DNA of 43,313 bases from Clostridia bacterium (GTDB lineage: Bacteria > Bacillota > Peptococcia > Peptococcales > BICA1-8), in assembly GCA_012720075.1 (NCBI GenBank), contig JAAXZE010000204.1, positions 1 through 43,313 of the forward strand. The letters are read 5' to 3'. The position numbers and the translations under genes are program-made. Under the pieces are notes generated by a model. The model was given only the letters and a program-made list of their open reading frames with translations. It had not been told where the DNA came from and did not search any database. Below are positions 7,341-17,439 of the stretch, in pieces (positions within the stretch are counted from its first letter, which is position 1; every line of letters begins with the position of its first letter).

Positions 7341-8790
7341 ATATGGCGAGGATATCAAATCCCAACTGGCGCAATTAAAAACAGCTTTAAAGGAAAGTGA
7401 AGATAGATACCTGAGCTTATATTACAATAATCATCTGATCATGATGTTAATTGACCCGGAAAGCGGCGACATCGTTGATGCCAACCCCGCTGCCTGCAAT
7501 TTTTACGGTTACACCAAAGAAGAAATGACGGGTAAAAAAATATTTGACATTAATATGCTCAACAAAGCGGAAGTTTTAGAAAAACTGAAGCGGGCAGTTA
7601 AAGAAAAACGAAATTATTTTCATTTTGTTCACCGATTAAAAAACGGAGAGCCAAGAAATGTTGAGGTTTACAGCGGTCCTATAACTATAGGGGGAAGACA
7701 GGTCTTATATTCCATTATTCATGATATAACCGACAAGGTAATGATGGAGAAATCCTTGGTTGAAAGCGAACAGCATTACCGAAGCCTTTTGGAATTAGCC
7801 CCTTATTGTATCTTGGTTTATTATGACTACAAAATCGTATTTGCCAATCAGACGGCTGCTCAAATGCTGGAGGCTGAAGAATCCCAATTAATAGGGCTAA
7901 ACGTATTAGACCTCTTTCCTCCCGAATACCGGGAAACTGCCCGGAAAAGAATAAAAAACGTTTTAATAAACAAAGCTCCTAATTCCCTGATGGAGTATAC
8001 TCTATTAACCCTGAAAGGAAAACCCATTTATGTTGAAGCCCGTTCCAATTTTTTTCTGTACAAGGGTAAACCTGCGGTGCAAACTATTTTTATTGATATA
8101 ACCGAGAGAAAAAAAGAACTGGAAAGGGCGGCCCGGATACAAAGACAGCGATTGTCAACGGAGTTTCCTTTAAAGGATAAAGGGAAATTGGAAGTTATTT
8201 ATAAACCGGCTAATTTTATTAGCGGCGATTTTTTCCATTTTTATCAGGCAAATGACCACCAGGTGGTGGGATTGTTAGGAGATGTAATGGGCAAAGGAAT
8301 AGCCGCCGCATTATGTAATTCGGCCCTTAAAGTATTATTTTACGACATTGTAGGAAAGATTAAAGAACCTGCCCAAATCCTGGATGCTTTGAATAAAGAA
8401 ACTCCCAAGTATTTAGACGATAATTATGTGGCAGCCTGCTGTTTTTCCTTTGATTTTAAAGAAAAGACTTGTCAGATTGCCGCGGCGGGGATTAGCCATT
8501 ATTCGGTAAAATCCGCTGAGAGATACTTCTTTGATGAAATAATAACCGGTTCCTTTTTGGGTATGTTCAAAGATTCATGCTTTGAAAGTAAAAATATTCA
8601 TTTCAAAAAAGGAGATGTGTTTTATTTTTATACCGACGGTTTGGAAAATCTGTTTGGGCAGAGCTGGATAAAAAATAAATTTGCTTCCTTTGATACCATT
8701 AAAGAGCAAAAAAAATTTATCAATAATTTAACCATGGATAACCAGGCTTTAGACGATGACCTGACCTGGTTGGCAGTAGAAATACTCTAA
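7333..8790 (+). CDS. PAS-PAS-PP2C (RsbU/SpoIIE-type) serine phosphatase
   Basis: The 485-residue soluble protein has two PAS domains (about 20-140, with [20 protein letters not shown], and about 145-265, with [12 protein letters not shown]). A SpoIIE/RsbU-type PPM phosphatase domain follows (about 270-485). The phosphatase metal motifs are visible: [21 protein letters not shown] and the terminal [13 protein letters not shown]. Such enzymes dephosphorylate STAS antagonists, here probably the product at 10834-11148, and so release the RsbW-like kinase from its client. PAS input suggests control by a small molecule, redox state or light. GGAGG lies upstream of the ATG, inside the overlapping HD-GYP gene. 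Confidence 0.9.
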   Translation: MGEYGEDIKSQLAQLKTALKESEDRYLSLYYNNHLIMMLIDPESGDIVDANPAACNFYGYTKEEMTGKKIFDINMLNKAEVLEKLKRAVKEKRNYFHFVHRLKNGEPRNVEVYSGPITIGGRQVLYSIIHDITDKVMMEKSLVESEQHYRSLLELAPYCILVYYDYKIVFANQTAAQMLEAEESQLIGLNVLDLFPPEYRETARKRIKNVLINKAPNSLMEYTLLTLKGKPIYVEARSNFFLYKGKPAVQTIFIDITERKKELERAARIQRQRLSTEFPLKDKGKLEVIYKPANFISGDFFHFYQANDHQVVGLLGDVMGKGIAAALCNSALKVLFYDIVGKIKEPAQILDALNKETPKYLDDNYVAACCFSFDFKEKTCQIAAAGISHYSVKSAERYFFDEIITGSFLGMFKDSCFESKNIHFKKGDVFYFYTDGLENLFGQSWIKNKFASFDTIKEQKKFINNLTMDNQALDDDLTWLAVEIL

Positions 8791-8819
8791 AAATATTTAA
8801 TGTTAGGAGAGACGCAACG

Positions 8820-10820
8820 ATGGGCCTAAGGTTTAAAATGGTATTAAGTTTTATAACATTAATAACCATTTCGGTTTCCGCCTTAGGGTTTATCTCGTAT
8901 CAAATGGCGGCTGATTCTTTACAGGCGACTATCGAAGAACAGCTTAGGGAAATAACCGGTCAAACGGCTGAAATAATGGAGCAGACTTTAACAAATGCCG
9001 AAAACATGTTATCCATCGCCCATGGGGCTCCGGCCTTAATGAAAATTCTTTCCGACAGGGAAGATGAGTTAGCCAGGGAAGAAGGGTTTAGTTATTTAAA
9101 TAATTTGCAAAAAGAACATAATACCATTTTTGAAAACCTGGTTTTGGTAGATGCTACAGGAAAAGCGGTTTTGGACAATATCAATAAGGTGAGTGATATT
9201 GATTTAAAGGACAGGGATTATGTGCAAAAAGCCTTGCGGGGAGAACGGACCCTTAGTGATGTCATCTTTTCCGCATTGACCGGTGAACCGGTCATAGGGA
9301 TTGCTATGCCAATTGTTTCAGAAAATAATGTTTTAGGAGCTCTGATAGGCACGGTAAATTTTGGGACCATAACCCAACACGCCGCCAATATTAAGATAGG
9401 GGAAAACGGTTATGCCTATATGATACGAAGAGACGGAGTTTTCGTTTATCATCCCCAGAAGGAGAAGGTCCTAACCGAAAACTTGGGGGATACCGATAAT
9501 GAAGAGCTAAAATCCCTTGTGGCCATTATGCTGGAAGGCCAAGGGGGAGAGGGCTTTTATACTTACGAAGGTGTTTATAAATTTGTTCGTTTTGAGCCCG
9601 CCGCTAATTGGGTTTTATGTATAACCGCCAACTACGACGAATATATGGCCGCCGCTAATCAGATAAAATTAAGGACATTTTTGATTGTAGGAGCATTTTT
9701 GGTCCTGGCGGTAGTTGTATCAATTTTTATCGCCAACAATATAGTAAACCCAATAAAACAGTTGCAAGTTCTGATGGAGAAGGCAGGAAACGGCGATCTT
9801 ACGGTTAAATCGGCAATAAAAACCAGAGACGAGATCAGGGACCTGGGAGAATCCTTTAATAAGATGATCAGCAGTCAAAAAGAAATAGTCGGACAAGTTC
9901 GTAAGGCTGCTATGGAGTTGTCCGCTTCTTCCCAGGAGATGGCGGCCTCCTCAGAACAGGCCAGTTCTGCTACCCAGGAGATCAGCGCAAGTATTCAGCA
10001 GGTTGCCCAAGATGCCGACAAACAGAATAAAGCGGTTCTGGAAGTTTCTAAATCTTTAGTCCAGCTTTCCAGTCTGGTTCAGTTGGCTCAGGACAAAGCA
10101 GTTAAAGTTAATAAAAATTCGGAAGAAACAATGGATACGGCTCAAAAAGGGCGCCAAAAGGTCGAAGACACAGTGAGGGCAATGGAAACCATTAGTGTCA
10201 GCTCCCGGGAGACAGCTGACGTTATCAGGGAATTAAACAGTCTTTCGGTAAAAGTGGGTGAAATAATAACAACCATCAATGCCATTGCCGAGCAAACCAA
10301 TTTGCTGGCGTTAAATGCTGCTATCGAAGCTGCACGGGCAGGGGAGCATGGCAGGGGTTTTGCGGTAGTTGCCGAAGAAGTCCGCAAACTGGCGGAGGAA
10401 TCCAATGAAGGAGCCACAGAAATTGCTGCCCTGGTTAATCAAATGATGAAGCAGACTGAAACGGCTGTTGAATCCATGGACAGAGGCAAAAAGGCCGTTG
10501 ATAACGGCGTGAAAGTCGTTCAGGATACTGACCTGGCTTTTTCAGCCATAATTACAGCAGTGGAAGAAACGGTGCATGATATTAAAGAAATAGTTGACAT
10601 AACCAATGAAGAAGTGGCAACTTCCGACCAGGTGGTACGTCTAATTGACACCGTTGCTTCTATAACGGAAAGTACCGCGGCCAGTTCCCAGGAAGTTTCG
10701 GCTGCCACCGAGGAACAAACGGCGGCGGTACAAACGGTAGCATCGGCTGCAGAGGAAATCAGTGCCTTAGCTAATTCTCTGGATGATTTAGTAAAGATTT
10801 TTAGAATAGACAAAAACTAA
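8820..10820 (+). CDS. Methyl-accepting chemotaxis protein (Cache sensor)
   Basis: This 666-residue chemoreceptor has an N-terminal membrane helix (about 7-28), an extracellular Cache-type sensor domain (about 30-280) and a second membrane helix (about 288-308). A HAMP domain follows ([20 protein letters not shown]), then a long coiled signalling domain. The conserved hairpin tip reads [21 protein letters not shown], followed by [14 protein letters not shown]. Glutamine- and glutamate-rich heptads supply likely methylation sites. There is no C-terminal CheR-tethering pentapeptide. It follows the phosphatase by 29 bp and precedes the STAS gene by 13 bp, so it appears to be part of the partner-switching operon. 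CheA and CheW are not in the window, and the ligand is unknown. Confidence 0.93.
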   Translation: MGLRFKMVLSFITLITISVSALGFISYQMAADSLQATIEEQLREITGQTAEIMEQTLTNAENMLSIAHGAPALMKILSDREDELAREEGFSYLNNLQKEHNTIFENLVLVDATGKAVLDNINKVSDIDLKDRDYVQKALRGERTLSDVIFSALTGEPVIGIAMPIVSENNVLGALIGTVNFGTITQHAANIKIGENGYAYMIRRDGVFVYHPQKEKVLTENLGDTDNEELKSLVAIMLEGQGGEGFYTYEGVYKFVRFEPAANWVLCITANYDEYMAAANQIKLRTFLIVGAFLVLAVVVSIFIANNIVNPIKQLQVLMEKAGNGDLTVKSAIKTRDEIRDLGESFNKMISSQKEIVGQVRKAAMELSASSQEMAASSEQASSATQEISASIQQVAQDADKQNKAVLEVSKSLVQLSSLVQLAQDKAVKVNKNSEETMDTAQKGRQKVEDTVRAMETISVSSRETADVIRELNSLSVKVGEIITTINAIAEQTNLLALNAAIEAARAGEHGRGFAVVAEEVRKLAEESNEGATEIAALVNQMMKQTETAVESMDRGKKAVDNGVKVVQDTDLAFSAIITAVEETVHDIKEIVDITNEEVATSDQVVRLIDTVASITESTAASSQEVSAATEEQTAAVQTVASAAEEISALANSLDDLVKIFRIDKN

Positions 10821-10833
10821 AAGAGGTGCAAAG

Positions 10834-11148
10834 ATGAGCATAATACTGGAAAAATCCACGGATATGTTTCGATTCATTATTAATGGGCCTTTTGCCGCTG
10901 AAGAGGCAGCATATTTCAGGAAAGAAGCATATAGATTTTTGGAAAATGATAGTAAGAAAATTTTGGTTGATTTTAGCAATTGCAATTTTATTGACAGCAC
11001 AGGATTAGGCATGCTGGTTTCTGTATATAAAAAATGTGCTGAGAAAAATGCCAAATTAGTCATTGCTTCCATAAAGGATGAGAAGGTCTTTAAAGTATTT
11101 CAACTGACCCGCTTGGATAAAGTCTTTGAATTCTGCGAATCCTGTTAG
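10834..11148 (+). CDS. STAS-domain anti-sigma factor antagonist (RsbV/SpoIIAA-like)
   Basis: The 104-residue STAS protein has the phosphorylation loop VDFSNCNFIDSTGLGMLV. Ser55 occupies the position of the phosphorylated serine of SpoIIAA/RsbV. It should be phosphorylated by the RsbW-like kinase (6234-6617) and dephosphorylated by the PP2C protein (7333-8790). A clear AGAGGTG site precedes the ATG, and the gene is the last before a terminator. It is separated from its predicted kinase by the HD-GYP, phosphatase and chemoreceptor genes, which suggests that all of these belong to one pathway. Confidence 0.92.
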   Translation: MSIILEKSTDMFRFIINGPFAAEEAAYFRKEAYRFLENDSKKILVDFSNCNFIDSTGLGMLVSVYKKCAEKNAKLVIASIKDEKVFKVFQLTRLDKVFEFCESC

Positions 11149-11160
11149 GTCTTATTATTT

Positions 11161-11197
11161 AAAAACCTCCAAGTTCCAATGGAAACGGAGGTTTTTT
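11161..11197 (+). terminator. Intrinsic terminator after the STAS gene
   Basis: AAAACCTCC pairs with GGAGGTTTT across a sixteen-base loop and is followed by further T residues. It ends the partner-switching operon and isolates the next chemoreceptor gene. Confidence 0.85.
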
Positions 11198-11301
11198 CTC
11201 ATCAAAGTTTTTTTCTCTTGTCGTAAATAAGAAAAGTTGAATTAGCGATAAATAGAAGTTATTTCTGAAAATTTGATTTTAAAAATGGGGGACATGAATT
11301 T

Positions 11302-13308
11302 ATGAAATTTAATTTAGCCGGAAAAATTGGATTTTATTTTGGTATTCTCGTTTTAATTGTGTGTATGGGACTGGGGTATACCTCGTTTAAATTCTCATCA
11401 GATATTACTATAAGTGAAGCAGAAAAATCATTACAGTTATTGGCAAAAGAAGGGGTAAATTATATAGAGGCCGTAATTCAGGGTAATATTAATACTTTAG
11501 AGGCCATTGCCAACAGAGATGAAATAAGAAGTATGGACTGGGATACCCAGTTCCCGGTTTTAGAACGGGAACTAGCCAGGTTAAAAGAAAAGGGGTATTT
11601 GGGATTAGGGGTTGTTTTCCCTGATGGAACAACAAAATATACAGATGGTTCGGAAGCCAATCTGGGAGACCGGGATTATGTCCGGGAAGCCTTTGGTGGA
11701 AAAAGTAATGTTTCCGATGTAATAGTAAGTAGAGTAACCAATTCTACGGTATTAATGTATGCCATCCCTATCTATGATTTTGAAGGAAAGATAGAAGGAG
11801 TTTTGGTTGCCCGCCGCCCCGGGGATGCCCTTAATGACATCACCAGTGACATGGGTTACGGGCGGAACGGATATGCTTATATAATTGGAGCCAACGGGAC
11901 AATGTTTTCACATCCCAAGTTAGATTATATATTGGAACAAAGAAATGTTCTAACGGAGATAGAAAATAACGGCGAATTAAAAAGCTGGGCGTTAGCTGTG
12001 CAGCAAATAGGATTAGGAAATTCAGGGGTTTCTAAGTATGAACTTAATGGGTCCCAAATCTATATGGGACTGGAGGTTTTCCCCAGTACCGGATGGAGCT
12101 TAGGGGTTGTTGCCATGGAAGAAGAACTTTTAGATCAATTAAATTCTCTTAATAAGGTCATGCTCAGCGTCTCCATTGTGTTTGTTTTGCTAGGCATTGG
12201 ATTGGCGGTGTTTATAGGAAGATTAATAGCCAAACCGATAAATCTGGCTACCGCCTATGCGGTAGAAATGGCTTCCGGGGACTTTACCCAAGACATTCCG
12301 GAAAAATTTTTAAAACGCAACGATGAAATCGGAGAACTGGGCAAGGCTTTCAATACAATGACCCTGAACTTCCGCGGGATGATAGGGGAGATTAATAAAA
12401 AAGCCCAGGAGCTGGCAGCTTCCAGTGAAGAGATGTCGGCAATAGCTCAAAGCTCCTCGGCAAATATGGAAGAAGTCTCGGCTTCTACCGAAGAAATTTC
12501 TGCAGGCTTAGAAGAAGTTTCGGCAGCTTCGGAAGAAATTTCCGCTTCCAGCCAACAGATGAATGCCTCCACCGGTCAATTGGTTGAGAATATGAATCAT
12601 GGAATTAAACTGGCCGAAGAAATAGAAAATAAATCGGCCAAAATCCGGAAGGAAGTGGAGGAAAGCCAAGAAAAAGCCCAAAATATATATATGGAACTGG
12701 ATAAAAGATTAAAAGAAAGCATTGAAAAAGCTCAAATAGTAAATGAAATTTCCAATATGGCCAATCAAATCGCAGGCATTGCGGAACAAACCAATCTTTT
12801 GGCCCTAAATGCAGCCATAGAAGCCGCCCGGGCAGGGGAACAAGGCAGAGGTTTCGCAGTAGTTGCGGAGGAAGTTCGTAAACTGGCCACCGCTTCAACG
12901 CAAACCGTCGCTAATATTCAAAACCTGACCGCCCAGGTCCAAACCAACATAAAATCTTTAATTGCTGATACTAACGAATTATTAAGATTTATGGCTACAA
13001 ATGTAAACAGCGATTATAAAAAGTTCTTAGAAACCGCCGAAGAATATAAAAAAGATGCCGATGTTTTTTATGATTTAACAAGTCAGGCTTCTCAGATGGG
13101 TGAAGAGGTGCTTCAGGCCGTTAATGAAGTTACCAAATCCATAAATGAAATTTCCACGACCATTAGTCAAAGCGCTGAAGGAGCCGCTCAAATAGCCAAA
13201 GGCACCGATGAAACTGCCAAATCAATGATTGAAATTAATCAGGCTTCAGATAATTTAGCCAGAATGTCCGAAGAATTAACAAGATTAGTGGGGCAGTTTA
13301 AAATATAA
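11302..13308 (+). CDS. Methyl-accepting chemotaxis protein (double-Cache sensor)
   Basis: The 668-residue chemoreceptor has a first membrane helix (about 9-30) and an extracellular double-Cache-like domain (about 35-280), with [16 protein letters not shown] and [16 protein letters not shown] typical of dCache_1. A second membrane helix (about 285-308), a HAMP segment and a signalling coiled coil follow. The tip reads [21 protein letters not shown]. dCache_1 receptors often bind amino acids or other small metabolites, but the ligand cannot be read here. It lies between two terminators, so it is probably transcribed alone. The sensor domain differs from that of the receptor at 8820-10820, so the two are not recent duplicates. 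Confidence 0.93.
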   Translation: MKFNLAGKIGFYFGILVLIVCMGLGYTSFKFSSDITISEAEKSLQLLAKEGVNYIEAVIQGNINTLEAIANRDEIRSMDWDTQFPVLERELARLKEKGYLGLGVVFPDGTTKYTDGSEANLGDRDYVREAFGGKSNVSDVIVSRVTNSTVLMYAIPIYDFEGKIEGVLVARRPGDALNDITSDMGYGRNGYAYIIGANGTMFSHPKLDYILEQRNVLTEIENNGELKSWALAVQQIGLGNSGVSKYELNGSQIYMGLEVFPSTGWSLGVVAMEEELLDQLNSLNKVMLSVSIVFVLLGIGLAVFIGRLIAKPINLATAYAVEMASGDFTQDIPEKFLKRNDEIGELGKAFNTMTLNFRGMIGEINKKAQELAASSEEMSAIAQSSSANMEEVSASTEEISAGLEEVSAASEEISASSQQMNASTGQLVENMNHGIKLAEEIENKSAKIRKEVEESQEKAQNIYMELDKRLKESIEKAQIVNEISNMANQIAGIAEQTNLLALNAAIEAARAGEQGRGFAVVAEEVRKLATASTQTVANIQNLTAQVQTNIKSLIADTNELLRFMATNVNSDYKKFLETAEEYKKDADVFYDLTSQASQMGEEVLQAVNEVTKSINEISTTISQSAEGAAQIAKGTDETAKSMIEINQASDNLARMSEELTRLVGQFKI

Positions 13309-13330
13309 AATTTAATTTCTATACATTTGT

Positions 13331-13355
13331 CCAGGCTTGAGCCTGGGCTTTTTTA
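13331..13355 (+). terminator. Intrinsic terminator after the second chemoreceptor
   Basis: CCAGGCT and AGCCTGG form a 7-bp stem around TG (in practice a 6-bp stem with a 4-base loop), followed by GC and six T residues. Confidence 0.85.
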
Positions 13356-13518
13356 TGTCTTTGCCAGGCAAAATTTTATGAAAAGGCCGAAGCTGTAACA
13401 AAAGAAAGCAGTGCTTTTGTCTGTTTCAGAAAAATTGGTATTTGTAGTACAATATAACCGGTTGGAAAAATTCGGGCTGTTTCTATAAACCCTTGAAAAA
13501 ATGCGAGGAGGAATGGGG

Positions 13519-14691
13519 ATGAAATCTCTGATTAAAAGAAGGGAATTGGGCAATACCGGCCTTTATGTTTCAGAATTAAGTTTTGGAGCCATGAATTTAA
13601 GAAAACTGGAAACGGAAGAGGAGGCCTTGGACATTTTAAATTATGTTTTAGATCAGGGGGTTAATCTTATTGATACGGCTAGGGCTTATAGCGCAACCAA
13701 CTCCCAGGGCCGGTTGATGGAAAGCGAGGTTCTGGTAGGTAAAGGATTAAAAAACAGAAATGATTTGAAGGAACCCATAGTAATAGTGACCAAGGGCCAT
13801 AGTTATACTCCCGAGGAATTGGAGGAAAACTTATTTACCAGCCGGACCAAGCTGGGTGTTGAAGGCAAGGGTGATTTAAAGATAGGAAACAATGCTGTTA
13901 TACTGGTGTATCTCTTCCATGGCCTTAATGAAGAAAGATGGGCAACCATGCAGAATTCGGGGGTTCTGAAAAAGGTACAGGAATATAAAAGAGAAGGAAT
14001 TGTTAATTTCATCGGTTTTTCAAGCCATTATGGCGATACCGTTGAGATAAAGAAAGCTGTTGACACAGGTTTATTTGATGTAGTTGAGCTCCCCTACAAT
14101 ATATTTAATAGGAGCTTGGGCGAAGACGGAGAATTAAATTTGCTGAAGTATATTCATGATAAGGAAATAGGTCTCATCAATATGAAGGCCTTTAACGGCA
14201 ATATAATGCCCGCCATTTATAATGTAATAAAGGACTTTATCTCCATTGATTACCCCACCATGTTGAACTTTTGCCTTACCAACCCTTATATTTCCACGGT
14301 AGACGCAGGAGCTATGAACGTGGAACAATTTGCCCAGGATGTTAAAGTTGCCGCAGGTCCCCGCCTTACCCAGGAGGAAATAACTAAATTTAAACAGGAA
14401 GCCGACAAAATTTCTTCCCTTCTGGAAAACATTTGCCGAGATTGTCTCCACTGCGTAGAAAAATTTCAATGTTCGGCAGGTATTGATTTTCCAGCCATAA
14501 TGGCCTTATATTCCAGGTATACGGTCAGCGAAAAGCTGGGAAGAGATGTAACTGAATTCAAAGAAAGATATAAGGAGTTTGCATTAAATGCCTCTGACTG
14601 CATTCAATGCGGCCAGTGTGTACCCTGGTGCGAGTATAAGCTAAATATTCCTGAGGTCTTAAGGGAAGCTCACCAGGCATTTATTAAATAG
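13519..14691 (+). CDS. Aldo/keto reductase with C-terminal 4Fe-4S ferredoxin cysteines
   Basis: The N-terminal three quarters form an aldo/keto reductase barrel. It opens with RRELGNTGLYVSELSFGAMN, and DTARAY carries the catalytic aspartate and tyrosine. The C-terminus carries cysteine clusters CRDCLHCVEKFQC (about 308-320) and CIQCGQCVPWC (about 361-371), a ferredoxin-like iron-sulfur segment found in a clostridial branch of the family. AGGAGG lies seven bases before the ATG at 13519; two upstream in-frame ATGs overlap or abut that site and are less likely. It is monocistronic, between a terminator and the sigma-54 activator. The substrate is unknown; its position next to aldehyde-oxidising genes makes an aldehyde or ketone plausible. 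Confidence 0.9.
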   Translation: MKSLIKRRELGNTGLYVSELSFGAMNLRKLETEEEALDILNYVLDQGVNLIDTARAYSATNSQGRLMESEVLVGKGLKNRNDLKEPIVIVTKGHSYTPEELEENLFTSRTKLGVEGKGDLKIGNNAVILVYLFHGLNEERWATMQNSGVLKKVQEYKREGIVNFIGFSSHYGDTVEIKKAVDTGLFDVVELPYNIFNRSLGEDGELNLLKYIHDKEIGLINMKAFNGNIMPAIYNVIKDFISIDYPTMLNFCLTNPYISTVDAGAMNVEQFAQDVKVAAGPRLTQEEITKFKQEADKISSLLENICRDCLHCVEKFQCSAGIDFPAIMALYSRYTVSEKLGRDVTEFKERYKEFALNASDCIQCGQCVPWCEYKLNIPEVLREAHQAFIK

Positions 14692-15012
14692 ATTTTTAAG
14701 CTTTCATTTATGGTAGTGCCACATGGCGAAAATGTAATTAATATATTTGAAAAAATAGAAGGATTTGCCTTTTTTTTGAAGAATAAGAAGAATGAAACTA
14801 TATTTCAGTTACGGCTCGCCGAGCCTATTATCTAAGTCCGGGCTGGAGGATATGGTTATAGGCCATTGTGGGTATAATGGGAAACTATTATGCCTCCTTT
14901 GGAAAAGGGGAGCGTTTTTATAGCGTTGTTTTGGGCTGACCTTTCCAAAGGTCAGCCTTATTTCTCTGACTAAGGAAAAGATTGAGTATTTTTTATTAAG
15001 GCGGTGTGTACT
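14692..15012 (+). promoter_or_regulatory. Intergenic leader region of the sigma-54 activator gene
   Basis: This 321-bp gap holds a perfect TATAAT at 14873-14878, but its upstream -35 region is poor. Two hairpins follow. One is imperfect (CTCCTTT/AAAAGGGGAG, about 14894-14912) and is followed by CG and five T. The other is an 11-bp perfect inverted repeat (GGCTGACCTTT, CC, AAAGGTCAGCC, 14934-14957) that lies 55 bp before the start codon. The inverted repeat could be an operator for autoregulation or an attenuator. No convincing small gene was found. Confidence 0.4.
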
Positions 15013-17028
15013 ATGGGCAGTGCTACAAGGGATAGCCATGATAAAATCTATCTCCAATGGGAAAAGTTTATAAAATCCGGCGGGCAAGACCGATCCTTGG
15101 ATATTAGGGTCAAAATTTTGGAATCATGGAAAAGGTGCTTCCGTCAAAAAGTCGATCCCTATGATGAAAAAATCCACCGTTCTTTAAAGGGAAATAAACT
15201 AAATAAATTACTGCGGGATAATCAGTGGCTTATTGATATAGCTAAGCCCTTCATGGCCAATCTTCATAAGTTTGTTAAAGGGTCCGGTTTTGTGGTTGTG
15301 TTAACCGATGACAAGGGATATATTATGGAGTTGTTTACCGATGAAGGCACCAAACAAAACCCATTGACAAAAAATTTCTTTATCGGTGCCAGCTGGCGTG
15401 AAGAGGAAGCGGGTACTAATGCCATAGGAACGGCATTAGTTTTGGGGGAACCCATTCAAGTTTCCGGCGCGGAGCATTACTGTCAAAAACATCATTGTTT
15501 AACCTGTTCGGCTGCTCCCATTTTTGATACCAACGGAAAAATCATTGGTATTTTGGATATGTCGGGAGCATCCCATGCCGCTCATTTACATACCCTGGGA
15601 ATGGTTGTAGCAGCTGCCGAAGCTATTATGGCTCAGATTAAAATCAGACGGAAAAATTCCGAGTTAGCCTTAATAAACACCCGGTTGACCAATTTTTTTA
15701 ATATGGTATCTGACGGGGTTTTATTGGTTGACAAAGATGAAGTAGTAGTGGAATATAACCCAGCCGCCAAGGTTCTTCTGGGAAGGGAGAAACAAAACAT
15801 TATTGGAATTCCTGTTAAAAAACTGTTCGATTATCGTTCCTCGGTTCAAAGAGAGAAAATCGATATTAACCATCGTTACAGTGATGTAGAAATTATGGTT
15901 GAGACCAAGGATGGATTGTGTTGTTGCCTGGTTTCCGGTGAGCCTATCGTTAATGAGCGAGGTGAAGTGACCGGCGGTTTAATGATTTTGAGACCCATCA
16001 AACAAGTGCAAAATTTGGTCAATAGATTTAGTGGATATATGGCAGCTTTGGATTTTAATGATATTGTCGGAGAAAGCCCCGAAATACAGGAAGTTATTAG
16101 ACTGGCCAAATTAACCGCCAGTAGCAGTTCCAATGTTTTACTGCAGGGAGAAAGCGGGACCGGAAAAGAAATTTTTGCCCAAGCAATACACAATGGCAGT
16201 GAGCAAAGAAACGGACCGTTTATACCTGTTAATTGTGGAGCAATTCCCCGGGAACTGATTGGCAGCGAGTTATTCGGCTATGAAGAGGGAGCATTTACCG
16301 GGGCTAAAAGAGGCGGCAAGCCGGGAAAATTTGAATTAGCCAATGGCGGTACCCTTTTTCTGGATGAAATAGGGGATATGCCCTTAGATCAACAAACGGC
16401 TTTGCTCCGTGTAATACAAGAAAAAAAGGTAGCCCGTATCGGCAGTGACAAAATGATTCCCGTTAATGTTCGTCTGATATGTGCTACAAATAAAAATTTG
16501 CGCCAGGAAGTAGAAAAGGGAACTTTCCGGGAAGATTTGTTTTATAGACTGAATGTAATTTCTATTATAATTCCTCCATTGCGTAATCGGGTGTCGGACA
16601 TTCCATTGCTTTTTGAACATTTCTTACAAAAGTTGACCCGGGATTGGGGCTATAAATTTTATGTGGAACCGGAAGTGCTGGAATGTTTGAAGCGGTATTC
16701 CTGGCCGGGCAATGTAAGAGAATTGCAAAATATTGTGGAAAGGGCGGCCCTTCTGGCTGAAAACGGGATTATTACCGTTAGGAATTTACCTCCGGAGATT
16801 ATTGAGAGCTCCGGTCATTATTCATTGTCCTTGACATTAGCGAACTATTCCCACCAAAATATAAAATGCCGTCAAGAAAGACGGAAAACGGCCAATGAAA
16901 TAGAAAAATACAAAATTATTAATTTGCTAAACAGCTTTGGAGGTAATGTCAGTAAGGTCGCAAAAGAAATGGGGGTTTCCCGTAAAACCGTTTACAATAA
17001 GATGCGCATCTATTCCATCAAAAATTAA
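15013..17028 (+). CDS. Sigma-54-dependent activator (AcoR-like, GAF-PAS-AAA-Fis HTH)
   Basis: The 671-residue enhancer-binding protein has an AcoR-like GAF domain (about 50-210, with EEEAGTNAIGTAL and HCLTCSAAPIFD). A PAS domain follows (about 225-335), then an AAA+ domain (about 355-590) with Walker A GESGTGKE, the sigma-54-contacting GAFTGAK loop and Walker B TLFLDEIGDM. A Fis-type helix-turn-helix ends the protein (NVSKVAKEMGVSRKTVYNKM). The ATG at 15013 has GGCGG eight bases upstream; a GTG three codons earlier is less likely. A near-consensus -24/-12 promoter at 17217 lies just downstream, so it most likely activates the aldehyde oxidoreductase operon in response to a small molecule bound by GAF or PAS. 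There is no receiver domain, so phosphorylation control is unlikely. Confidence 0.94.
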   Translation: MGSATRDSHDKIYLQWEKFIKSGGQDRSLDIRVKILESWKRCFRQKVDPYDEKIHRSLKGNKLNKLLRDNQWLIDIAKPFMANLHKFVKGSGFVVVLTDDKGYIMELFTDEGTKQNPLTKNFFIGASWREEEAGTNAIGTALVLGEPIQVSGAEHYCQKHHCLTCSAAPIFDTNGKIIGILDMSGASHAAHLHTLGMVVAAAEAIMAQIKIRRKNSELALINTRLTNFFNMVSDGVLLVDKDEVVVEYNPAAKVLLGREKQNIIGIPVKKLFDYRSSVQREKIDINHRYSDVEIMVETKDGLCCCLVSGEPIVNERGEVTGGLMILRPIKQVQNLVNRFSGYMAALDFNDIVGESPEIQEVIRLAKLTASSSSNVLLQGESGTGKEIFAQAIHNGSEQRNGPFIPVNCGAIPRELIGSELFGYEEGAFTGAKRGGKPGKFELANGGTLFLDEIGDMPLDQQTALLRVIQEKKVARIGSDKMIPVNVRLICATNKNLRQEVEKGTFREDLFYRLNVISIIIPPLRNRVSDIPLLFEHFLQKLTRDWGYKFYVEPEVLECLKRYSWPGNVRELQNIVERAALLAENGIITVRNLPPEIIESSGHYSLSLTLANYSHQNIKCRQERRKTANEIEKYKIINLLNSFGGNVSKVAKEMGVSRKTVYNKMRIYSIKN

Positions 17029-17040
17029 GCTGCTTCCCTG

Positions 17041-17104
17041 AAAAAGTGTTACCTTAATGTAAAAAAAGTGTTACCAAATTTGCATTAAGGTAACACTTTT
17101 TTTA
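17041..17104 (+). terminator. Terminator hairpin with three GTGTTACC boxes (possible activator site)
   Basis: A 19-bp perfect stem (17041-17059 with 17083-17101) ends in a T-run and should terminate the activator gene. GTGTTACC occurs three times in this stretch: direct at 17046-17053, direct again in the loop at 17068-17075, and inverted at 17089-17096. The boxes sit about 120-170 bp upstream of the -24 element, the normal distance for an enhancer-binding protein site. The segment may therefore be both terminator and upstream activating sequence. Confidence 0.8.
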
Positions 17105-17216
17105 CAATTTTACTTTTAATTTATTAAGTGTTTATCCCATATTATTTTTTAAAAATTCAAACAAAATGCGGGGTTTTTGGGAGTGTTTATAATAACCCGC
17201 GGCTTTTTTTATTCAT

Positions 17217-17232
17217 TGGCACATTTTTTGCA
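17217..17232 (+). promoter_or_regulatory. Sigma-54 (-24/-12) promoter
   Basis: TGGCAC (17217-17222), five bases, then TTGCA (17228-17232) matches the sigma-54 consensus TGGCAC-N5-TTGCA exactly. Transcription should start near 17244. It lies directly downstream of a sigma-54 activator gene and upstream of the molybdopterin-binding and aldehyde oxidoreductase genes. A weaker terminator-like hairpin (GCGGG...CCCGC then T7, about 17168-17209) precedes it and may insulate it. Confidence 0.9.
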
Positions 17233-17334
17233 TTTTTAAAATTATGGAATGACAAGTTTTCTTCTGCGTGGGATAACTTAATAGATCCTGCGGCTGAAAA
17301 AGAAATACGGTGCGTTAATTTTGTGCGGTTTTGT

Positions 17335-17372
17335 AGCAAAGCACTGGTTTCTTTTCGGTGCTTTGCTTTTTT
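17335..17372 (+). terminator. Terminator hairpin inside the sigma-54 operon leader
   Basis: AGCAAAGCAC (17335-17344) pairs perfectly with GTGCTTTGCT (17358-17367) and is followed by a run of T. It lies about 90 bases after the predicted sigma-54 start and 68 bases before the first gene, so it would stop most transcripts unless antitermination occurs. I did not recognise a known riboswitch core in the 90 bases before it, and I see no clear competing pairing. Confidence 0.7.
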
Positions 17373-17439
17373 GGCTTTCGGAAAAATTCATTCTTATTTA
17401 AATTGTTTAGAAATCAACCGGAAAAGGAAGTGAAAAAAC

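Noticed and set aside
14710-14835. 41-codon frame in the gap before the sigma-54 activator
   Set aside because: No ribosome site and no recognisable motif.
17128-17433. 101-codon plus-strand frame
   Set aside because: It covers the sigma-54 promoter and the leader terminator, has no ribosome site, and its composition looks non-coding.
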